A stretch of 64,000 nucleotides of DNA from the NCBI RefSeq assembly GCF_001019615.1, contig NZ_JNBQ01000002.1, forward strand, positions 1 through 64,000, read 5' to 3'. The stretch is from Cellulosimicrobium funkei. Lineage in GTDB: Bacteria; Actinomycetota; Actinomycetes; Actinomycetales; Cellulomonadaceae. A program made the position numbers and the translations under genes. Under the pieces are notes generated by a model. That model searched no databases, was not told the DNA's origin, and was given only the letters and a program-made list of their open reading frames with translations. Positions 46,378 through 55,695 of the stretch are shown one piece after another; position 1 is the stretch's first letter, and every line of letters begins with the position of its first letter.

Positions 46378-46383
46378 TACCCT
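46378..46383 (+). promoter_or_regulatory. -10 element TACCCT upstream of cutC
   Basis: TACCCT lies 9 bp after the gdhA stop and 68 bp before the cutC GTG, consistent with a separate cutC promoter. The RBS GGGAG stands 6 bp before the start. Confidence 0.4.
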
Positions 46384-46451
46384 GGCCGACGGCCGCCGTC
46401 GCGCACGCCGCGCGACGTGACGGCCGCCGGACCGGACGACGGGAGAACGCA

Positions 46452-47249
46452 GTGACGACCACCGACCCCGAGGGCCCCGTCGTGCGCGCGGGCCGCGACG
46501 TCGTGCTCGAGCTCGCGGTGCAGGACCCGGACGGCGTCCGGGTGGCCGCCTCCGTGGGCGCCCGGCGGGTCGAGCTGTGCGTCGGACTGGGCGCGACGGG
46601 CGGGCTCACGCCGAGCGCCGGCCTGGTGGAGGCGGCCGTCGTCGCGGCTGCCGACGCCGCGAGCCCTGCGCCTGCCGTCGAGGTCCACGTCCTGGTGCGG
46701 CCGCGTCCGGGAGGGTTCGTCCTCTCGGCCGCCGACCTCGACGTGCAGGTCCGCGACGTCCGGGCCGCGGTCGCGGCGGGTGCGGCGGGCGTCGTGGTCG
46801 GCGCCCTGACGCTGGACGGTGTCGTGGACGTCGCCGCCGTGCGCGCCCTCGTCGAGGCGGCCGGCGGGCGCGAGGTGACGTTCCACCGCGCGGTCGACGT
46901 CGTCGCGGACCCGCTCGCGGCCCTCGACGCGCTCGCCGGTGCGGGCGTGGTGCGCGTGCTGACGTCCGGGGGCGCGGCCCGCAGCATCGACGGCGTCGAG
47001 CGCCTGCGCGCCATGTCGGCGCACGCCCGCGGAGCCCTGGGCGGCCGCGTCCAGGTCATGGCTGGTGGGGGAGTGCAGCCCCGGGACGTCGGCGCGCTCG
47101 TGGCCGCCGGCGTGGACGCCGTGCACCTCTCCGCGAAGCGCGTCGTCGCGGACGACGCCGGTCCCGGCGGTGGTGGGGACGCCGGCTACGAGGTCACGGA
47201 CCCCGAGGTCGCCGCGGCGGCGAGCGCGGCCCTCCGTGCCGCCCCGTAG
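46452..47249 (+). CDS. cutC: CutC family protein
   Basis: The 265-residue TIM-barrel protein has family motifs GARRVELCVGL, VEVHVLVRPRPGGFVLS, REVTFHRAVDVVADP, VVRVLTSGG and VMAGGGVQPRDVGAL. CutC was named for copper homeostasis; its exact activity is unsettled. The GTG at 46452 is chosen for the GGGAG RBS. The C-terminal region includes a Gly-rich loop (DAGPGGGGDAGY). A strong hairpin follows 68 bp downstream. Confidence 0.92.
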   Translation: MTTTDPEGPVVRAGRDVVLELAVQDPDGVRVAASVGARRVELCVGLGATGGLTPSAGLVEAAVVAAADAASPAPAVEVHVLVRPRPGGFVLSAADLDVQVRDVRAAVAAGAAGVVVGALTLDGVVDVAAVRALVEAAGGREVTFHRAVDVVADPLAALDALAGAGVVRVLTSGGAARSIDGVERLRAMSAHARGALGGRVQVMAGGGVQPRDVGALVAAGVDAVHLSAKRVVADDAGPGGGGDAGYEVTDPEVAAAASAALRAAP

Positions 47250-47316
47250 CGCTGACCCCTCCGCGCGCGTGCGCTCGTGACGCGCTCGCGACGCCACGTC
47301 TCGACATCGCCTGACC

Positions 47317-47345
47317 GGCCGGTCCCCGCCACGCGGGGGCCGGCC
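47317..47345 (+). terminator. cutC terminator hairpin
   Basis: Arms 47317-47329 and 47333-47345 (13 bp, one wobble, GGCCGG/CCGGCC core) flank a 3 nt loop. It lies 68 bp after the cutC stop, before the AT-rich promoter region of the next operon. Confidence 0.72.
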
Positions 47346-47384
47346 GTCGCCCTCTCCCGGCACGATCGCCGTCGGTCATGTCTC

Positions 47385-47446
47385 AGTTAGGTAACTTTCC
47401 TGTCGTATTCCTCGGCGACCCCGTATCGATTAGTTAGTGTTCCTGC
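47385..47446 (+). promoter_or_regulatory. AT-rich operator/promoter region of the second ABC operon
   Basis: An imperfect palindrome AGGTAACTTTCCT (47389-47401) within AGTTAGGTAACTTTCCTG is followed about 45 bp later by a related TTAGTTAGTGTTCCTG, which includes TAGTGT (47435-47440) as a possible -10. Paired sites of this kind resemble ROK/repressor operators of sugar operons. This local AT-richness contrasts with the surroundings. Confidence 0.45.
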
Positions 47447-47506
47447 CACACGCCCCAGGGCGCACGACGAACGACGCGAGGACGCGTCGTCCATGCGAAA
47501 GGACCG

Positions 47507-49192
47507 ATGATGATTCGAAGCACGGCGCGCAAGCGTCTGCTCACGGCGGTTGCGCTCGTGACCGGCGTGACTCTCCTGGCCGCGGGCTGCTCCGGTGGCG
47601 GCAGCAACGGTGACGGCGACGAGGGCGCGAGCGGGGGACGCACGCTCAACGTGTGGGCCGGGACGCAGACGCCGATCGTCGCGAACTTCAACCCGTACTC
47701 GCCGAACCCGCTGCACGCGGCGAACGGCGCGATCTACGAGCCGCTCTTCTACTACAACAAGGCTCAGGCCAGCGACCCCGAGCCCCGCCTCGGTGAGTCC
47801 TTCGAGTGGTCCGAGGACGGCACCGAGCTCACGGTGAAGCTCCGCGAGGGCGTCAAGTGGACCGACGGCGAGGACTTCGACGCCGACGACGTCGTCTTCT
47901 CGCACACCAACGAGGCCGCCAAGCGCGACTTCGTGGTCTCGGTCGAGGCCGTCGACCCGTACACCGTGAAGTGGACGTTCGACTCCCCGCAGTTCACCTC
48001 CGAGGTCCAGCTCCTCGGCACCTCGCTCGTCGTGCCGGAGCACATCTGGTCCGAGGTCGACGACCTCGTGACGTTCGCGAACGAGAACCCGGTCGGCACC
48101 GGCCCGTACAAGGCCGACGCCGTCACGGAGGCGGCCTACACGGTCGTCGCGAACGAGGACTACTGGGCCGGCGCGCCCCAGGTCAAGAAGGTCCGCTACC
48201 TGGGCATCGACCAGAACCAGAGCGCCGAGGACCTCATGACCACGGGCAAGGTCGACTGGACGGCCATGTTCGTGGCCGACCCCGACCGCATCACCGCGGA
48301 CGGGCGCCTGAGCATGATCAACACGCCGCAGGACCCGACGACGATCTACACGTGCGTGTCGGTCGACCTCGGCTGCACCGGCCCGCAGACCGACGTCGCG
48401 GTGCGTCAGGCGATCAACCTCGCCATGGACCGCACCGAGATCAACGACAAGGCGTTCGCCGGCCTCGCCGCGACCGCGTCCCCGACGTTCGCGCTGCTCG
48501 GTCGCGACGACCGCTGGATCTCGCCCGACGTCGAGGCGGAGAGCCCGCAGACGGCCGACGCCGCGGCCGCGTCGAAGGTCCTCGAGGACGCCGGCTACAC
48601 CAAGGGTGCGGACGGCATCTACGAGAAGGACGGCCAGAAGGTCGAGATGACCCTCATCACGGTCGACGGCTGGAACGACTACAACGCGGTGGGCGACCTG
48701 CTCGTCGAGCAGGCGAAGGCTGCCGGCATCTCGATCGTCCACAACAAGCTCACGCAGCAGGAGATGTCGGACGCGCGCGTCGCGGGCACCTACCAGCTCA
48801 TGGTCGGCGGCATCACGGCTCCGTCGCTCGACGACCCGTTCAGCATCTACCGCCAGTGGATGACGACGGACTACACGCGACCCGTCGGTGAGGTCATGGA
48901 GTCCGGCCTCTTCAACTACGTGCGCTACACCAACCCGACGGTCGACGCCGCGGTCGATGCGGCCGCCTCGACGAACGACGAGGCCGCGAAGCAGGAGCAG
49001 TACGCGGTCATCCAGGGGGAGATCGCCCGCGACCTGCCCTACATCCCGGTGGTCGTCAACGCGTCGCAGACGTTCATGGACACGAAGGACTTCACGGGCT
49101 GGCCGACCGAGGACGACCTCTACGCCTTCCCGCCGTCGTGGAGCACGGTCTCGCTGGGCGTCGTGCTCTCGAAGCTCGAGCCGACGAGCTGA
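47507..49192 (+). CDS. Family 5 solute-binding lipoprotein (2)
   Basis: The 561-residue lipoprotein (LLAAGC, Cys28) carries the family 5 domain with PIVANFNPYSPNPLHAANGAIYEPLFYYNKAQ near the N-terminus and a long C-terminal lobe ending FPPSWSTVSLGVVLSKLEPTS. This subgroup includes oligosaccharide and cellobiose binders as well as peptide binders. Two ATGs stand in tandem (47507 and 47510); AAAGGA (47498-47503) fits the second best. It opens an operon with two permeases and two ATPases. Confidence 0.9.
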   Translation: MMIRSTARKRLLTAVALVTGVTLLAAGCSGGGSNGDGDEGASGGRTLNVWAGTQTPIVANFNPYSPNPLHAANGAIYEPLFYYNKAQASDPEPRLGESFEWSEDGTELTVKLREGVKWTDGEDFDADDVVFSHTNEAAKRDFVVSVEAVDPYTVKWTFDSPQFTSEVQLLGTSLVVPEHIWSEVDDLVTFANENPVGTGPYKADAVTEAAYTVVANEDYWAGAPQVKKVRYLGIDQNQSAEDLMTTGKVDWTAMFVADPDRITADGRLSMINTPQDPTTIYTCVSVDLGCTGPQTDVAVRQAINLAMDRTEINDKAFAGLAATASPTFALLGRDDRWISPDVEAESPQTADAAAASKVLEDAGYTKGADGIYEKDGQKVEMTLITVDGWNDYNAVGDLLVEQAKAAGISIVHNKLTQQEMSDARVAGTYQLMVGGITAPSLDDPFSIYRQWMTTDYTRPVGEVMESGLFNYVRYTNPTVDAAVDAAASTNDEAAKQEQYAVIQGEIARDLPYIPVVVNASQTFMDTKDFTGWPTEDDLYAFPPSWSTVSLGVVLSKLEPTS

Positions 49193-49238
49193 TGCGACCG
49201 CGCCGAGGAGGAGGACCGGGGAACGAGGGACACGCATC

Positions 49239-50237
49239 ATGAGGTACTACGCACGACGGATCACGTTCTACGTGATCACCCTCTGGGCAGCGGTCTCGCT
49301 GAACTTCCTCATCCCGAAGCTCATGCCGGGTGACCCCAAGCAGATCTTCATCGACAAGTTCCTGCGCAAGGGCGGCGAGCTGACGCCCCAGATGCAGAAC
49401 AGCATCGACCTCCTCTTCGGCGCGGACGGCGACGCCTCCCTGTGGGACCAGTACGTGGACTACTGGGGGCGTCTGTTCCAGGGAGATCTCGGGATCTCCA
49501 TCACGTACTACCCCCAGCCCGTCACCGAGCTGATCGGCCAGGCCCTCCCCTGGACGGTCGGGCTCGTGGGACTCGCGACGATCATCTCGTTCGTCCTGGG
49601 TGTCGGGCTGGGGGCGTGGGCCGGCTGGAAGCGCGGCACGTGGGTGGACAGCATCATCCCCGCGTCGACGCTCCTCCAGGCGGTGCCCTACTTCTGGCTC
49701 GCCCTCATCCTCGTCTCGGTCTTCTCGGTCTCGACCGGGTGGTTCCCGCGGATCGGCAGCTACGACATCTTCGGCTTCGACAACGGCCCCGAGTGGTCGT
49801 GGGCGTTCGTCGGCAGCGTGATCTACCACGGGTTCCTGCCCGCGCTGACGATCGTGCTCTCATCGGTGGGCGGCTGGCTGCTCGGCATGCGCAACATGAT
49901 GGTGTCCACGCTGTCCGAGGACTACGTCACGACGGCCGAGGCCAAGGGCCTGCGCCGGATGCGCGTCGCGATCACGTACGCGACCCGCAACGCCGCGCTC
50001 CCGTCGTTCGCCGGGTTCGGCGTCGCGCTCGGTTTCGTCGTGGCCGGGTCGGTCGTCATGGAGCAGGTCTTCAGCTACCCGGGTCTGGGCAAGCTCCTGT
50101 TCAACGCGGTCCAGGCGAGCGACTTCGCGCTCATGCAGGGCACGTTCCTCGTGATCACGCTCGCCGTGCTCGCGGCGAACTTCCTCATGGACATCATCTA
50201 CGGATTCATCGACCCGAGGGCGCGCGCCAATGTCTGA
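49239..50237 (+). CDS. DppB-like ABC importer permease (2)
   Basis: The 332-residue protein has the DppB layout: FYVITLWAAVSLNFLIPKLMPGDP at the start, an extracytoplasmic region to about 100, then five helices with YVTTAEAKGLRRMRVAITYATRNAALP (EAA loop) and a final DIIYGFIDPRARANV. Its stop codon overlaps the next gene's start by 8 bases. The RBS GAGGGA is 9 bp before ATG 49239. Together with the binding protein it imports a peptide or oligosaccharide. Confidence 0.92.
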   Translation: MRYYARRITFYVITLWAAVSLNFLIPKLMPGDPKQIFIDKFLRKGGELTPQMQNSIDLLFGADGDASLWDQYVDYWGRLFQGDLGISITYYPQPVTELIGQALPWTVGLVGLATIISFVLGVGLGAWAGWKRGTWVDSIIPASTLLQAVPYFWLALILVSVFSVSTGWFPRIGSYDIFGFDNGPEWSWAFVGSVIYHGFLPALTIVLSSVGGWLLGMRNMMVSTLSEDYVTTAEAKGLRRMRVAITYATRNAALPSFAGFGVALGFVVAGSVVMEQVFSYPGLGKLLFNAVQASDFALMQGTFLVITLAVLAANFLMDIIYGFIDPRARANV

Positions 50238-51383
50238 CAACACCCGCGAGACGGAGATCGTGACACCCGCCGCCGACGCGGCCCCCGCCGCCACGGTCGT
50301 GGTCGACGGGCTCGCCCCGGCGACGACCACCGAGGGGATCGTCCCCGACGTCCGCGACGTCCCCGCGGCGCTCGACCAGGGCGCCCCCGCCGCGCCCGCC
50401 CGCCGTGGCCTGCGCGCGATGCTCCCGCGCCGGTCCGGCAAGCTCACCGCCGGGATCGTCCTCGTGGTCGGCATCCTGCTGTTCACGTTCGTCGCGCCGT
50501 TCTTCACCCAGGACCCGCGCTCCACGGCGAACGCCCGGTTCCTGCCGCCGAGCGCCGAGCACCTGCTCGGCACCAACCACATCGGGAACGACATCTTCGC
50601 CCAGGTCGCGTACGGCGGGCAGGGCTCCCTGATGGTGGGTCTCATCGCCGGCGCGATCGCGCTCGTGCTGTCGATCGTGTTCGGCATCGTCGCGGGCTAC
50701 CGGGGGCGGTTCACCGACGAGGCCCTCTCGCTCGTCACGAACATCATGCTCGTCATCCCGGGCCTGCCGCTGATCATCGTCATCTCGGCCTACCTCCAGA
50801 CGCGGTCCCTGGTCATCGTCGCGGTGATCCTGGGGCTCACGGCCTGGCCCGGTGCGGCGATCGTGCTCCGCATGCAGGCCAAGTCGCTGCGTGCGCGCGA
50901 CTACGTGTCCGCCGCGCGCGTGGCGGGCGAGAAGACGCCGCGGATCATCCTCGTGGAGATCTTCCCCAACCTCCTGCCGCTCCTCACGGCGCAGTTCCTC
51001 GGCGCGGTGCTCCTCGCGATCCTCGCCGAGGCGGGGCTGTCGTTCCTCGGGCTCGGTCCGTCGGGCTCGATCACCTGGGGCACGATCCTCAACCAGGCGA
51101 GCGCCAACAACGCGCTGAGCCTCGGCATGTGGTGGTGGTTCGTCCCGCCGGGCCTCCTCATCGCGCTCTTCGGCTGCGGGCTCGCGCTCATCAACTTCAG
51201 CCTGGACGAGATCATCAACCCCCGGCTGCGACTGGGCCCGGCCGCGGTCAAGAGCGTGCGCAAGGCCCGCAAGGCCGGCCTCGCCGTGGACGCGGACCCG
51301 GACGGCGCGGGCTCGGGCGCCGACGGCAACGACCCCGACGGTACGGACACCGACGCCGACGACGCGAAGGAGACGGTGGGCGC

Positions 51384-51387
<4 letters not shown>
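50230..51387 (+). CDS. DppC-like ABC importer permease (2)
   Basis: The 385-residue protein has a polar N-terminal tail of about 65 residues, the DppC motif LLGTNHIGNDIFAQVAYGG, a six-helix core with YVSAARVAGEKTPRIILVEIFPNLLP, and an acidic C-terminal tail (about 335-385, DPDGAGSGADG). Tails at both ends are longer than normal. It overlaps the upstream permease by 8 bases and the downstream ATPase by 4. Confidence 0.9.
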
Positions 51388-52309
<922 letters not shown>

Positions 52310-52313
<4 letters not shown>

Positions 52314-53194
52314 GCACCCTCGAGGTCCGCAACCTGGTCAAGGACTTCTCGATCCGCAAGGGCCTGCGGCGCACGCGCCTGCGCGCCGTGAACGACGTGT
52401 CGTTCACGCTGGAGCCCGGCAAGACGATCGCGGTCGTCGGCGAGTCCGGCTCGGGCAAGTCGACGGTGGCGCGCATGATCGCCCAGCTCGAGACGCCGAC
52501 GTCGGGCGAGATCCTGCTGGACGGCAAGCCGTCCGCGCGCCGCGGCCGCGGCCTGGACGCCTACCGGCACGACGTGCAGATGGTGTTCCAGGACCCGTTC
52601 GCGTCGCTCAACCCGTTCCACACCGTGGGCCACCACCTCGAGCGGCCGCTGCGCCTGCACAAGGTCGCGCGCGGGCGCCAGGCGCTCGACGCGCGGGTCC
52701 ACGAGCTCCTCGAGCGGGTGAACCTCACGCCGGCGCCCGTGTTCGCGGCCAAGCAGCCGCACGAGATGTCGGGCGGACAGCGGCAGCGCGTCGCGATCGC
52801 CCGGGCGCTCGCGCCGGGTGCGCGCTTCCTCGTGGCCGACGAGCCGGTGTCGATGCTCGACGTGTCGATCCGGCTGGGGGTGCTCAACCTGCTGGCCCGG
52901 CTCCAGCGGGAGGAGAACCTCGGGGTCCTCTACATCACGCACGACCTCGCGACCGCGCGGCACTTCAGCGACGAGATCCTCGTGATGTTCCGCGGGAACG
53001 TCGTCGAGCGCGGCCCGTCGGACCAGGTGATCCTCGACCCGCAGCACGACTACACCAAGCTGCTCCTCGGTGCGGCGCCCGAGCCGCAGAACCACGGGAA
53101 GCTGCGCGAGGAGGTGCGCCGCGAGCTCGCGGCGGCCGCGGCGGGGTCGGGCGGCGACGCCGACCGCGACCGGTTCGGCACGCGCGGCATGTGA
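52310..53194 (+). CDS. DppF-like ABC importer ATPase
   Basis: The 294-residue ATPase has [55 protein letters not shown] and the end motif ILDPQHDYTKLLL. It is the partner of the ATPase just upstream, and the two drive import as a heterodimer. The last 30 residues are Ala/Gly-rich. A 17 bp hairpin begins 4 bp after the stop and closes the operon. Confidence 0.93.
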
Positions 53195-53198
53195 GACC

Positions 53199-53239
53199 GG
53201 CGCACCCGCCGCCCGCTCGATCCGGGCGGCGGGTGTGCC
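53199..53239 (+). terminator. Terminator of the second ABC operon
   Basis: Arms 53199-53215 and 53223-53239 (17 bp, one G-T wobble, CACCCGCCGCCCG core) flank a 7 nt loop, 4 bp after the stop codon. Confidence 0.82.
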
Positions 53240-53399
53240 TCCAGCCGTACGCGTCGGTGGTGGCGCGTACCCGCCGCGCGGGCCAGGTCTGTCGGACGCC
53301 CTGGCCCGCGCGCCCTCCTGCGCGCGCCGTCGTCCCTGATCCGGAGTTCGTGGCGGCCGCGGAGACGACCGCGCGGCAGACCGCCGGGCGGCGGGTGGG

Positions 53400-53405
53400 T
53401 AGGGT
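53400..53405 (+). promoter_or_regulatory. Leaderless -10 TAGGGT
   Basis: TAGGGT ends 7 nt before the GTG at 53413 and no Shine-Dalgarno is present, predicting leaderless translation. The 160 bp between the terminator and this element hold no other feature. Confidence 0.65.
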
Positions 53406-53412
53406 CGGGCTC

Positions 53413-54996
53413 GTGCCTGCCCGTCATCTGCGCCTCGCCCGCCCCGCCGAGTCCCCTGCGCCCAGGCCCACCGTGGACCCGGCCGCCACCGTGACCGGCG
53501 CGCTCGCGGCGCTGCGCCGCGAGATGGAGATCCCGGAGTCGTTCCCCGCCGCGGTGCTCGCCGAGGCGGAGGCCGTCGTCCGCGACGGCGGCGTCGGCGT
53601 CGGCGACGGCCGTGTCGACCTGCGGGACGTGCCGTTCGTGACGATCGACCCGCCCGGGTCGATGGACCTCGACCAGGCGCTCCACCTCGAGCGCGCCGGA
53701 GACGACCCGGCAGCTCCTGCGGGCGCGGCCTTCGTGGTGCACTACGCCATCGCGGACGTCGGCGCGTTCGTCGCGCCGGGCGGGGCCATCGACGCCGAGG
53801 TGCACGAGCGCGGGACGACCCTCTACGCGCCCGACGGCCGCACCCCGCTCCACCCCGCGGTCCTCTCCGAGGGGGCGGCGAGCCTCCTGCCGGACGAGGA
53901 GCGCCCAGCGGCGGCGTGGCGCGTCGTGCTCGACGCGCGGGGCGAGATCCTCGACGCGACGGTCCGCCGCGCCGTCGTGCGCTCGACGCGGCGACTCACG
54001 TACGACGAGGCCCAGGCCGCGATCGACGCGAGCGCCTCCGAGGGCGCGGGCGGGGCCGCGCTCCTGCTGCTCCGGGAGGTCGGCGAGCTGCGGCTCGCGC
54101 GCGAGCGCGAGCGTGGGGGAGTGTCGCTCGAGGTCCCCGAGCAGGAGATCGTGCCGCGCGACGACGGCACGTTCGGTCTCGCGTTCCGCTCGACCCTCCC
54201 GGCGGAGGGGTGGAACGCCCAGATCTCGCTGCTCACGGGGATCGCGGCGGCGCGCCTCATGCGGGCGGGCGGGGTCGGCGTCTTCCGCGCGCTGCCCGAG
54301 GCCGACCCGCGCGACCTCGCGCGCCTGCGCCGCACGGCCCGCGCCCTCGGCATCGACTGGCCGCCCGAGACGGCGTACGCCGACCTCGTGCCGACGCTCG
54401 ACTCGCGCGTCCCGCGCCACGCGGCCTTCCTCAACGAGGCGACGTCGCTCTTCCGCGGCGCGTCGTACGAGGCGTTCGGGGGGACGGGGCAGGAGCCCGG
54501 CGTGCCCGACGACGCCGCCCACGCCGCGATCGGCGCCGAGTACGCGCACGTCACGGCGCCGTTGCGCCGGCTCGTCGACAGGTACGGCACCGAGGTCTGC
54601 CTCGCCCTGTGCGCGGGCGAGGACGTGCCGCGCTGGGTGCTCGACGCGCTTCCCGGCCTGCCCCGCACGATGGCGCGGACGGGTCAGCGCGCGGGGTCGT
54701 ACGAGCGCGCGATCGTCGACGTCGTCGAGGCGGCGCTGCTGAGCGGGCGCGAGGGGGAGGAGTTCGACGGCGTCGTCGTCGACGTCGAGGACGACCGCGA
54801 GCGCGGCCGGCGCCTCGAGCGCGAGGGCGGCGACGCGTCGGGCGGGCGACGCGGCCAGGTGGTGCTCACCGACCCCGCGGTCCGCGCGCCGGTCGAGGGC
54901 ACCGAGGGCGCCGACCTCCCGCTCGGCGACCCCGTCCGCGCGACGCTGCGCGAGGCGTCGGTGGCGGAGCGCCGCGTCCGGTTCACCGTCGGCTGA
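53413..54996 (+). CDS. RNB-domain ribonuclease (RNase II family)
   Basis: The 527-residue protein has an RNB catalytic core (about 65-380) with VTIDPPGSMDLDQALHLE, the aspartate cluster that binds catalytic metals, and the late ITLRRLVDRYG-like region (VTAPLRRLVDRYGTEVCLALC). It lacks N-terminal cold-shock and C-terminal S1 domains, as in the actinobacterial short form. It degrades RNA from the 3' end. The GTG 53413 start was chosen from the leaderless promoter; longer frames upstream run through the terminator region. Confidence 0.92.
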   Translation: MPARHLRLARPAESPAPRPTVDPAATVTGALAALRREMEIPESFPAAVLAEAEAVVRDGGVGVGDGRVDLRDVPFVTIDPPGSMDLDQALHLERAGDDPAAPAGAAFVVHYAIADVGAFVAPGGAIDAEVHERGTTLYAPDGRTPLHPAVLSEGAASLLPDEERPAAAWRVVLDARGEILDATVRRAVVRSTRRLTYDEAQAAIDASASEGAGGAALLLLREVGELRLARERERGGVSLEVPEQEIVPRDDGTFGLAFRSTLPAEGWNAQISLLTGIAAARLMRAGGVGVFRALPEADPRDLARLRRTARALGIDWPPETAYADLVPTLDSRVPRHAAFLNEATSLFRGASYEAFGGTGQEPGVPDDAAHAAIGAEYAHVTAPLRRLVDRYGTEVCLALCAGEDVPRWVLDALPGLPRTMARTGQRAGSYERAIVDVVEAALLSGREGEEFDGVVVDVEDDRERGRRLEREGGDASGGRRGQVVLTDPAVRAPVEGTEGADLPLGDPVRATLREASVAERRVRFTVG

Positions 54997-55013
54997 GGGT
55001 GGGCGGGGCGACC

Positions 55014-55019
55014 TAGGCT
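55014..55019 (+). promoter_or_regulatory. Leaderless -10 TAGGCT
   Basis: TAGGCT ends 7 nt before GTG 55027, the same spacing as at 53400, with no Shine-Dalgarno sequence. It lies 17 bp after the RNase stop. Confidence 0.65.
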
Positions 55020-55026
55020 GGTCCTC

Positions 55027-55398
55027 GTGCCTGCTCGACGACGTACCGACCCGGCCGCCGGCCGCCTCGCCCTGGCGGCGTGGCGCGACGACCCCACCGA
55101 CCGCACGGCCGTGACGACCGCGGTGCGGTTCACGCTCGAGGAGCTCGCGGACGTCGCGCCCGGGCACACGGTCGAGGTGCGCGTGCCGCCCGCGGGGGCG
55201 GTGCAGGCGGTCGAGGGCCCCCGGCACACGCGCGGGACGCCGCCCAACGTCGTGGAGACGGACCCCCAGACGTGGCTCGGTCTCGTGACCGGCACGCTCG
55301 CGTGGGCCGACGCCGTCGCGGCCGGCCGTGTCCGGGCCTCGGGCGAGCGCTCCGACATCTCGTGGCTCCTGCCGCTCCAGGCGGCGCGTCCCCGCTGA
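55027..55398 (+). CDS. Sterol-carrier-family (SCP2-like) protein
   Basis: The 123-residue protein matches the actinobacterial sterol carrier family: [58 protein letters not shown], ending in SDISWLLPL. The fold binds lipids or a hydrophobic ligand; no reaction is known. GTG start is leaderless. It appears expressed on its own behind TAGGCT although close to the RNase gene. Confidence 0.85.
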   Translation: MPARRRTDPAAGRLALAAWRDDPTDRTAVTTAVRFTLEELADVAPGHTVEVRVPPAGAVQAVEGPRHTRGTPPNVVETDPQTWLGLVTGTLAWADAVAAGRVRASGERSDISWLLPLQAARPR

Positions 55399-55433
55399 GG
55401 TCGCGCTCCGGACCGGGCGTCCGGGACGGGCGT

Positions 55434-55495
55434 GTTACCGGTGCGTAACGTTCTCGCCCCCAGGTCTGGCGGCGCGGGACGCGGAGGGCTAGCGT
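55434..55495 (+). promoter_or_regulatory. Possible promoter region of the secreted nuclease gene
   Basis: An inverted repeat GTTAC-CGGTGC-GTAAC (55434-55449) is followed 41 bp later by TAGCGT (55490-55495), a TANNNT -10 candidate. That would leave a leader of almost 200 nt to GTG 55696. Because the encoded enzyme frees phosphate, PhoP control is conceivable, but the repeat does not match a Pho box well. A short ORF in the leader (55499-55699) is not convincing as a gene. Confidence 0.4.
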
Positions 55496-55695
55496 CCGAT
55501 GATGATCGGCCGCCGTCCGTGCGGGCGCTCGCGGCACGACGACGTGCGGCGACGTTCTCGCGGCGGTGACGTGGCAGCAACCGCCCGTTCATCCAGGTGG
55601 GGTGCGATGTCCTGCGGAGGCAGGGCGTCGACCCGTCCGACTCGTGGACGTGAGCGGCTGCTGCCCGGCCGTCCGCACGAGATGAAGGAGTCAGC

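Noticed and set aside
55434-55449. Pho box
   Set aside because: The repeat GTTAC-N6-GTAAC is a poor match to 11 bp GTTCACC-type direct repeats.
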